Source: Marinibaculum sp040216765 (GTDB lineage: Bacteria > Pseudomonadota > Alphaproteobacteria > Ferrovibrionales > Ferrovibrionaceae). Taken from it: a stretch of 64,000 bases of DNA. Every line of letters begins with the position of its first letter. Position 1 is the stretch's first letter. The notes below the pieces were generated by a model. That model was not told the origin of the DNA, did no database searches, and saw only the letters and a list, made by a program, of their open reading frames with translations. Where the stretch lies: the NCBI GenBank assembly GCA_040216765.1, contig JAVJON010000053.1:9507-73506 (forward strand), read 5' to 3'. The position numbers were made by a program, and so were the translations under genes. Shown piece by piece: positions 58,301 through 64,000 of the stretch.

Positions 58301-60732
58301 AGAGCCATGCGCGTGTCGTGGTGATCGGGGGCGGCGCGGTCGGTGTCGCGACCCTCTATCACCTGGTGCAGAAGGGCTGGCGCGACGTCGTGCTGCTGGA
58401 GCGCAAGGAGCTCACGTCGGGCTCCACCTGGCATGCCGCCGGCCTGCTGCCGCTGTTCAACCTCAGCTATTCGGTCGGGCAGATCCACAAGTATTCCGTC
58501 GCGCTCTACACCCGCCTGCAGGAGGAGGAAGGGCATGAGATCGGCCTGCGCCGGGTCGGCAATCTCCGGCTGGCGACGACCTCGGACCGGATGGACGAAT
58601 ACCGCCACTATGCCGGGGTGGCCGCCACCCTGGGTGTGGAGGTGGAGTTCCTGACCCCGGACCAGGTGCGGGAGGCCTGGCCGCTCTGCGCCACCGACGG
58701 CCTGCTCGGCGCGATCCGGCATCCGCAGGACGGCTATGTGCAGCCCGCCGACCTGACCCAGGCCCTGGCGGCGGGCGCGCGCGCCGGCGGGGCGGAGATC
58801 CATCGCCAGACCGCGGTCACCGGCATCGCGCGGCGCGCGGGCGGCGATTGGCAGGTCGCCACCGACCGCGGCGCCATCGTCTGTGAACATGTGGTGTCCT
58901 GCACCGGCAGCTTCGCCCGGCGCACCGGCGCGATGGTCGGGCTGGACGTGCCGGTGCAGCCGGTGGAGCACCAGTTCATCGTCACCGAGGCGCATCCGGA
59001 GATCCAGGCCCGGCGCCGCGCCGGCCTGCCGGAGATGGGCGTGCTGCGGGACTCCGACGGCTCCTGGTACATGCGGGAAGAGGCAGGCGGCCTGCTGCTC
59101 GGCCCCTACGAGGCCGGCGCGCCGGCCTGCTACCTGGACGGCCCGGACGAACGGTCGGAATACGAGCTGTTCCAGGAGGATCTGGACCGGCTGGCGCCCC
59201 ATATCGAGAGTGCGATCCGCCGGGTGCCGGCGTTCGGCGAAGCGGGTGTGAAGCAGGTCTATAACGGCGCGATCCCCTATACCCCCGACGGCAGCCCGCT
59301 GGTCGGCCCGGCGCCGGGCCTGCGCAATTTCTGGCTCAACGAGGGCCACAGCTTCGGCATCACGGCGGCCGGCGGCGCGGGCTGGCAGCTCGCCGAATGG
59401 ATCGTGGAGGGCGAGCCCGGCATCGACATGCTGGGCGTCGACCCGCGGCGGTTCGGCCCCTATGCCACCGGCGGCTGGCTGCGGGCCAAGACCGAGGAAG
59501 CCTATGCCAATGTCTTCACGATCCACTATCCGGACGAGGAGCGGCCGGCGGCGCGGCCGCTGAGGACCGCGCCCTGCTACGACCGGCTGAAGGCGATGGG
59601 CGCGGTGTTCGGCCAGAAGTACGGCTGGGAGCGGGCGAACTGGTTCGCCCCCGCCGGCATCGCGGCGCAGGACCATTGGTCGTTCCGCCGCTCGTCCTGG
59701 TTCGATCCCGTCGGCGCGGAATGCCGGCATGTGATGGAGCATGTCGGCCTGCTGGACATGACGCCATTCGCCAAGGCGCGGCTCTCCGGCCCGGGCGCGG
59801 AGGCGTTCCTGGACCGGCTGGTGGCGAACCGGCTGCCGCGCAAGGCCGGGCGGGTTGCGCTCTGCCATGCGCTGGCGCCCGGCGGCGGCGTGCATTCGGA
59901 GTTCACCGTCCAGCGAGAGGGGCCGGAGTCTTTCTACCTGGTCTCCGCCGGCGGCTATACCCGGCTCGACCATGACTGGCTCTGGCGCCACCTGCCCGGC
60001 GACGGCTCGGTCCGGTTCGACGACCTGACCACGTCGACCGGCGTGCTGGTGGTGGCAGGGCCGAAGGCGCGCACCCTGCTGGCGCGGCTGACCCGCGCGG
60101 ACCTGACGGCCGCCGCCTTCCCCTGGCTGTCCGGGCAGGAAATCGACATCGGCAGGGTGCCGGTGAAGGCGCTGCGGGTGAACTTCGTGGGCGAGCTGGG
60201 CTGGGAGCTGCACCACCCGATCGAGATGCAGAACCGTCTGTTCGACGCGCTGCTGGAGGCCGGCGCCGACCTGCAGCTCAGGCCCTTCGGGATCCGCGCG
60301 ATGGACGCCATGCGGCTGGAGAAATCCTACCGGATGGTGGGCGCGGAGCTGTCGATCGAATATGCCGCCTGGGAATCCGGCCTGGACCGCTTCGTGCATC
60401 CCGACAAGGGCGAGTTCATCGGCCGCGATGCGCTGCTTGCCTGGCGCGACCGCGGGTTCCGCAATGCCTTCGTCACCCTGGAGGTGCAGGCCGGCAACGA
60501 TGCCGACCCCCTGGCCAATGCCCCGGTCTTCGCCAATGGCGAGATGGCCGGCCGCGCCACCAGCGGCGGCTACGGCTTCCGCCTGGACCGGGCGCTGGCG
60601 CTGGCCATGATCGACCCCGGCCTGGCCGCGCCGGGCACCGCCCTGGAACTGGAGATCCTCGGTCGCCGGCACCCGGCGACGGTGGTGCCGGAAAGCCCCT
60701 ACGACCCGGAGAATGCGCGCCTGCGGGCATGA
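58297..60732 (+). CDS. Dimethylglycine/sarcosine dehydrogenase-like FAD oxidoreductase with GcvT domain
   Basis: An 811-residue protein. The DAO-type FAD domain comes first (RVVVIGGGAVGVATLYHLVQ; SGSTWHAAGLLPLFN, where the His is the likely covalent FAD anchor), then the FAO_M domain (VDPRRFGPYATGGWLRAK), then a C-terminal GcvT-like domain (MDAMRLEKSYRMVGAELSIE, WESGLDRFVHPDKGEFIGRD). Such enzymes demethylate dimethylglycine or sarcosine and pass formaldehyde to THF. Start 58297 overlaps the MetF-like stop. A larger frame upstream is a shadow of the MetF-like gene. Confidence 0.87.
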   Translation: MKSHARVVVIGGGAVGVATLYHLVQKGWRDVVLLERKELTSGSTWHAAGLLPLFNLSYSVGQIHKYSVALYTRLQEEEGHEIGLRRVGNLRLATTSDRMDEYRHYAGVAATLGVEVEFLTPDQVREAWPLCATDGLLGAIRHPQDGYVQPADLTQALAAGARAGGAEIHRQTAVTGIARRAGGDWQVATDRGAIVCEHVVSCTGSFARRTGAMVGLDVPVQPVEHQFIVTEAHPEIQARRRAGLPEMGVLRDSDGSWYMREEAGGLLLGPYEAGAPACYLDGPDERSEYELFQEDLDRLAPHIESAIRRVPAFGEAGVKQVYNGAIPYTPDGSPLVGPAPGLRNFWLNEGHSFGITAAGGAGWQLAEWIVEGEPGIDMLGVDPRRFGPYATGGWLRAKTEEAYANVFTIHYPDEERPAARPLRTAPCYDRLKAMGAVFGQKYGWERANWFAPAGIAAQDHWSFRRSSWFDPVGAECRHVMEHVGLLDMTPFAKARLSGPGAEAFLDRLVANRLPRKAGRVALCHALAPGGGVHSEFTVQREGPESFYLVSAGGYTRLDHDWLWRHLPGDGSVRFDDLTTSTGVLVVAGPKARTLLARLTRADLTAAAFPWLSGQEIDIGRVPVKALRVNFVGELGWELHHPIEMQNRLFDALLEAGADLQLRPFGIRAMDAMRLEKSYRMVGAELSIEYAAWESGLDRFVHPDKGEFIGRDALLAWRDRGFRNAFVTLEVQAGNDADPLANAPVFANGEMAGRATSGGYGFRLDRALALAMIDPGLAAPGTALELEILGRRHPATVVPESPYDPENARLRA

Positions 60733-60788
60733 CGGGGGCGGCTCCTTGAGGCATCCTCTCCCGGCATGACAGACCGGGATTGAGGATC

Positions 60789-61187
60789 ATGGCCAAGGCG
60801 ATACCGATCGATCTGGCGAAGGCGCTGGGCGCGCTGACGCCGCTGCGCAACCGGACGCCGCAGACCAGCGACGCGGAGCGCGAGGGCGCCTTCGCCAGGA
60901 TCGCGCCCTATCGGGACGGCGGGCTGTTCATCGCCGCCTTTGCCGGGCGCAGTGCCTGGGAACGCCACAGCGTCGGCGACGAGCTGGTCCATGCCCTGGA
61001 AGGGGAGACCGACCTCGTCCTGCTGCAGGATGGGCAGGAGGTGCGGCACCGGCTGCGGCAGGGCGAACTGATCGTCGTGCCGCAGGGCACCTGGCACCGG
61101 TTCGAGACCGAGGGCGTCCGCCTGATGACGGCCACGCCGCAGCCGACGGATCACTATACCGGCGACGGCCTGCCCGAGGACGAATAG
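60789..61187 (+). CDS. Cupin-domain protein
   Basis: A 132-residue single-domain cupin. The two metal-binding motifs are recognisable in the segment ending in the SVGDELVHALEGETDLV stretch (motif 1) and GELIVVPQGTWHRFETEG (motif 2). It lies 56 bases after the dehydrogenase-like gene on the same strand and may belong to the operon. Function unknown. The ATG at 60789 was chosen over an upstream in-frame TTG. Confidence 0.78.
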   Translation: MAKAIPIDLAKALGALTPLRNRTPQTSDAEREGAFARIAPYRDGGLFIAAFAGRSAWERHSVGDELVHALEGETDLVLLQDGQEVRHRLRQGELIVVPQGTWHRFETEGVRLMTATPQPTDHYTGDGLPEDE

Positions 61188-61208
61188 GCGGCCGGCGGTC
61201 CCGGACAG

Positions 61209-61441
61209 CCATGGATCCCGGCTCGGAGGCCGGGGTGACCGAGACGATTAGGGTGCCGCCAGATCCCCACTTTCCCGTCGTCCCGGGCCTGACCCGGGAC
61301 CCATGGCGTGGACCGCGATGCAGCGCGGCGGCACCGGCCAGCCATGGATCCCGGCTCGAGGCCGGGATGACCCGGAGGGTGCGGCTTGCCGCGAGATCCC
61401 CACTGCCCCGTCACCCCGGACATCGATCCGGGGTCCATGAC
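61209..61441. repeat. Cluster of four REP-like half units
   Basis: Half units lie at 61209-61240 (CATGGATCCCGGCTCGGAGG on), 61277-61306 (GTCGTCCCGGGCCTGACCCG on), 61342-61371 (CATGGATCCCGGCTCGAGGC on) and 61410-61441 (GTCACCCCGGACATCGATCC on). They alternate in orientation. This is the densest patch of the repeat family in the window and fills the gap between the cupin gene and the small-protein gene of module 2. Confidence 0.75.
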
Positions 61442-61468
61442 ACCGGCGGCGATGCAACCGGGGCCGCG

Positions 61469-61777
61469 CTAACTGCCCGGCGCGTCCCGCGGCCCGGATT
61501 TCGACTGTTCCCGTCCGCGCACATTGTCCAGAAGGGCTTTCACATAGGCCTGCCGCGCCTCGGCCAGGCGCTGCGCGTCGGCCTCCTTCAGCTCGTAGCG
61601 GTCCAGGCTGCCGGGGGCCAGGACACCCTGGTCCGCCAGCATCGCTTCCAGGGCGAACAGCCGGTCCTTGTGCACCCAGAGATCCGAGGCCAGGGTCATG
61701 ACCATGGCGAGCAGCCGGTCGACGGCAGGGTCCTCGAAATAGGACTGTTCCGGACCCGGCTCGTCCTGCGCACCCAT
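61469..61777 (-). CDS. Small helical protein paired with a methyltransferase, module 2
   Basis: A 102-residue paralogue of the protein at 37786. Shared pattern: PEQSYFEDPAVDRLLAMVMT against PEQSFFADPALDRVFGVVMA, then WVHKDRLFALE and LLDNVRGREQ. All-helical and charged. The start was set at 61777 (MGAQDEP) by alignment; the open frame upstream is unlikely. It is divergent from the methyltransferase gene at 61969 (191 bases between starts), whereas module 1 is co-directional. Family unknown. Confidence 0.72.
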   Translation of the reverse strand: MGAQDEPGPEQSYFEDPAVDRLLAMVMTLASDLWVHKDRLFALEAMLADQGVLAPGSLDRYELKEADAQRLAEARQAYVKALLDNVRGREQSKSGPRDAPGS

Positions 61778-61968
61778 CGATCTGTCTCCCTGGAGTCCTG
61801 GCGGGCTGAAGGCGGCCAGGGTAGCGGCGCCACCGGGGCGAAACAACGGCGCGAAACAACAAATGGGGCGCCCGGCTTGTTGTCATGATCCGGGGATGGA
61901 GTACCGTGGCGAGGTGATCCGTGCCGGGGCGCAGGCCATCCGGCGACTGTTCATGAAGGAGTGGGCGA

Positions 61969-63039
61969 ATGCGGACCGACCGGTCGACGACGGCCTTTCA
62001 GGGACTGATCGGCGACATGCGGAACTACTGGGCGAAGGACCTCTACCCGGCATTCGCCGCCCATTGCCGCGACCGCCTGGGCCGCGACCGCCTGGCGGAC
62101 AAGCCGGCCGACAGCCCTGACGCGATCGCCGGGGAGATGCGGGACGACACGCTCTATGCCTATTACGCCTGGCTGGAGCGCCATATCCAGCGGATGAAAT
62201 ATTCCCATCCGGCCTATGGCCTGAAGGCCGCCTATGGGCGCCTGCGGCCGGAGATCGCGGCGCATCTCGACGGGGCGGCGGCGGCGGCCGGCGGCATGCT
62301 GGAGCTCGCCCCCGACCTGGAGATCCCGCAATACTATCGCGACGTCGATATCCACCAGCATCCGGGCAACCTCGCCGGCGACATCATCGACGGCTATGTC
62401 TACCAGGCCAGCGCGCTCAGCATCCATCCGAACACGAAGCGGTTCGAGGTGCATGACCGCTTCGCCGGCCTGGTGCGGGCGCGCGGCGTTTTCCGCCGGA
62501 TCCTCGACATGGGCTGCGGCTTCGGGAAGAGCACGACGCCGCTGGCGCGGGAATTTCCCGACGCACGGGTGCTGGGCATCGAACTGTCGGCGCCCTGCCT
62601 GAAGCTCGCCGCGGTCGAGGGCGTGGAGCTGCAGCTGCGCAACCTCGCCTACCGGCAGGCGGACTGCCTGCGCAGCGCCCTGGCCGACGAGAGCTTCGAC
62701 CTCGTCACCTCCACCCAGCTGCTGCACGAACTGCCGGTGACGGAGATCCACAATGTGCTGGCGGAGAGCTTCCGTTTGCTGCAGCCCGGCGGCCAGGTGC
62801 TGCACCTGGACTTCCGCTCGCAGGGTGCCTTCCAGGGTTTCCTGACGGCGGGCCATGCGCGGCGCAACAACGAGGGCTTCATGGCGGCCTTCGACCGCAT
62901 GGACGTGGCGGCGGCCTTTGCCCGCGCCGGCTTCACCGACTACCAGGAAATCCCGTTCGCGGAGCGCGAGGGCGCCACCGACCCGGATTATCCCTACTGG
63001 CGCTTTCCCTGGATGCTGTTCGCAGCCCGCAAACCCTGA
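61969..63039 (+). CDS. SAM-dependent methyltransferase with N-terminal helical domain, module 2
   Basis: A 356-residue paralogue of the gene at 38096, with the same N-terminal helical domain (AYYAWLERHIQRMKYSHPAY; IPQYYRDVDIHQHPGNLAGD), motif I ILDMGCGFGKSTTP, VLGIELSAPCLKLAAVEG, FDLVTSTQLLHELPVTEIHN and the C-terminal HARRNNEGFMAAFDRMDVAA. AAGGAG is well spaced before the ATG at 61969. An NTF2-like gene follows 17 bases downstream. Substrate unknown. Confidence 0.8.
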   Translation: MRTDRSTTAFQGLIGDMRNYWAKDLYPAFAAHCRDRLGRDRLADKPADSPDAIAGEMRDDTLYAYYAWLERHIQRMKYSHPAYGLKAAYGRLRPEIAAHLDGAAAAAGGMLELAPDLEIPQYYRDVDIHQHPGNLAGDIIDGYVYQASALSIHPNTKRFEVHDRFAGLVRARGVFRRILDMGCGFGKSTTPLAREFPDARVLGIELSAPCLKLAAVEGVELQLRNLAYRQADCLRSALADESFDLVTSTQLLHELPVTEIHNVLAESFRLLQPGGQVLHLDFRSQGAFQGFLTAGHARRNNEGFMAAFDRMDVAAAFARAGFTDYQEIPFAEREGATDPDYPYWRFPWMLFAARKP

Positions 63040-63056
63040 CCGAACCGGAGGCGAGG

Positions 63057-63521
63057 ATGCCCGAAAGCGCATTGGCGGACGACCTGGAGCGGCGGCGGAC
63101 CGGGCCTGCCCCGCATGTCGCGACGCGCGCGCCGCTGGGGCCGGCGGGCCGCCTGGTGTGGGACTTCCTGACCCTGTTCGCGGAACGCCGCTATGCCGAG
63201 GCCAATCCCTTCCTGGCGCCGGGCTGCCGCATGCTGTTCCCCGGCGGCAAGGTCATGACCGACTGCACGGAGGTGCCGCAGCAGGCGGCGGCGACCTATC
63301 GCTGGGTGAAGAAGGTCTTCGACCGGATCGACGAACTGCCGGCCGCCGACGGCACCATCGTCTATTGCCATGGCACCCTGTTCGGCCAGTGGGCCGACGG
63401 CGCGCCGTTCGAAGGGGTCCGCTATATCGACCGCTTCGTGATCGCGGACGGAAAGATCGCCGACCAGCAGGTCTGGAACGACCTCTGCCTGGCGATACAG
63501 GCGCGGACGGGAGCAAAGTAG
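63057..63521 (+). CDS. NTF2-like / SnoaL-type protein
   Basis: A 154-residue protein with the cone-shaped NTF2/SnoaL fold pattern: GRLVWDFLTLFAERRYAEAN, LAPGCRMLFPGGKVMTD, TIVYCHGTLFGQWADGAPFE and YIDRFVIADGKIADQQVW. Members are isomerases, cyclases or hydrolases in small-molecule pathways, or binding proteins. It begins 17 bases after the module 2 methyltransferase and is probably co-transcribed, suggesting the two act on the same small molecule. Module 1 has no such gene. Confidence 0.75.
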   Translation: MPESALADDLERRRTGPAPHVATRAPLGPAGRLVWDFLTLFAERRYAEANPFLAPGCRMLFPGGKVMTDCTEVPQQAAATYRWVKKVFDRIDELPAADGTIVYCHGTLFGQWADGAPFEGVRYIDRFVIADGKIADQQVWNDLCLAIQARTGAK

Positions 63522-64000
63522 GACCCGAACCCTCTTCACCCCTCCGTCGCCGCGGAGCTGATCCACGGCGGTCCGATTCGGCACCCGCACGACCTTGAAA
63601 CGCCCTGGAACATCTGAGTTTCTCGTCATGCGCGGACTTGGTCCGCTGCTGTCCGGTTCCCCTGCGGCTGCTCGGCCGGAGGACCTTGTTCCGTCCGACC
63701 TTCTCACGGAACGCACAGAACCGGGACAGGGAACTGACAGCTATCCTCCTTTTCTCGTGACCGCCGGGCTCGACCCACGGCTGTCCGGTTGAGCATGGCC
63801 GGCATTCGCTCAAGGCCGCGACTTTGCCGGGCTTGCGGGGCCAACCGCTGACGCTGGACCGGATGTCCTTGCGTTCCCCCAATCGTCACCACCGCGCTCG
63901 TCGCGGTGGTCCATGGTGCCGCCAGGTTCAATAATGGCCCGATTTTATTGAGGTGCGGCGCGATGGGTTGCCGGGCATCGCCCGGCGACCGGGACAAGCC
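63522..64000. other. Non-coding right end with degenerate repeats
   Basis: About 480 bases without a convincing gene; the longest open frame (minus strand, near 63704-63997) shows no family resemblance. Two similar stretches, around 63619-63658 and 63751-63790, share TTTCTCGT and CTGTCCGGTT and look like decayed REP-like half units. Hairpins lie at 63888-63910 (ACCACCGCG/CGCGGTGGT) and 63928-63951 (TCAATAA/TTATTGA). Confidence 0.4.

Noticed and set aside
63704..63997. 97-codon minus-strand frame at the right end as a gene
   Set aside because: No ribosome binding site, family resemblance or coding-like composition; it overlaps hairpins and decayed repeats.
1..64000. CRISPR arrays, rRNA or complete tRNA genes
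   Set aside because: No regularly spaced direct repeats of CRISPR type and no rRNA or tRNA-like core sequences were seen on reading both strands by eye.

Overview
The window is high-GC DNA whose gene content (TRAP transporters, hydantoinase/oxoprolinase genes, a LodA/GoxA-type quinoprotein, one-carbon demethylation genes, T6SS VgrG cassettes) fits an environmental alphaproteobacterium, probably Rhodospirillales-like. That placement is an inference from composition and gene mix; no marker gene is present. Genes are dense, most start with a visible GGAGG-type ribosome binding site, and several intergenic gaps carry one recurrent family of REP-like palindromes.

Left edge (1-3945): a visibly AT-richer, foreign-looking strip with a DruA (DUF4338) gene of the Druantia defence family, a truncated downstream partner running off the window, a Fic AMP-transferase-like gene and a broken ardA-like antirestriction gene.

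T6SS accessory region (3946-29259): two tandem paralogous cassettes, each VgrG, DUF4150 (PAAR-like), then three counter-oriented genes of unknown family (called C, B and A here), then DUF2169/pentapeptide protein, pentapeptide protein and DUF3540. Three copies of a TPR/glycosyltransferase-like gene punctuate the region, before, between and after the cassettes. An EamA transporter sits only after the first cassette. No T6SS core genes (sheath, baseplate, membrane complex) are present, so these are orphan delivery islands. The C-B-A triplet is the best candidate for something undescribed: it is conserved in both copies but has diverged much more than its neighbours.

Middle (29407-43512): a lone methyltransferase-like gene; a hydantoin/N-carbamoyl amino acid operon (ATP-dependent hydantoinase A and B subunits, Zn-dependent carbamoylase, nitrilase-type D-carbamoylase); a PIN/antitoxin pair; a small protein plus methyltransferase pair (module 1); an MscS channel; a beta-propeller protein; and a regulator divergent from a DUF899 gene.

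Right part (43662-64000): a minus-strand set dctP-dctQ-dctM-lodA-lodB-ridA that links a TRAP importer to a CTQ-type amino acid oxidase, its flavoprotein maturase and an exported RidA; a divergent second TRAP system; a DUF1275 membrane protein; a GlxA-type regulator divergent from a tetrahydrofolate-linked demethylation operon (GcvT-like, MetF-like, dimethylglycine dehydrogenase-like, cupin); then module 2 of the small protein/methyltransferase pair with an NTF2-like gene. The last 480 bases hold no convincing gene.
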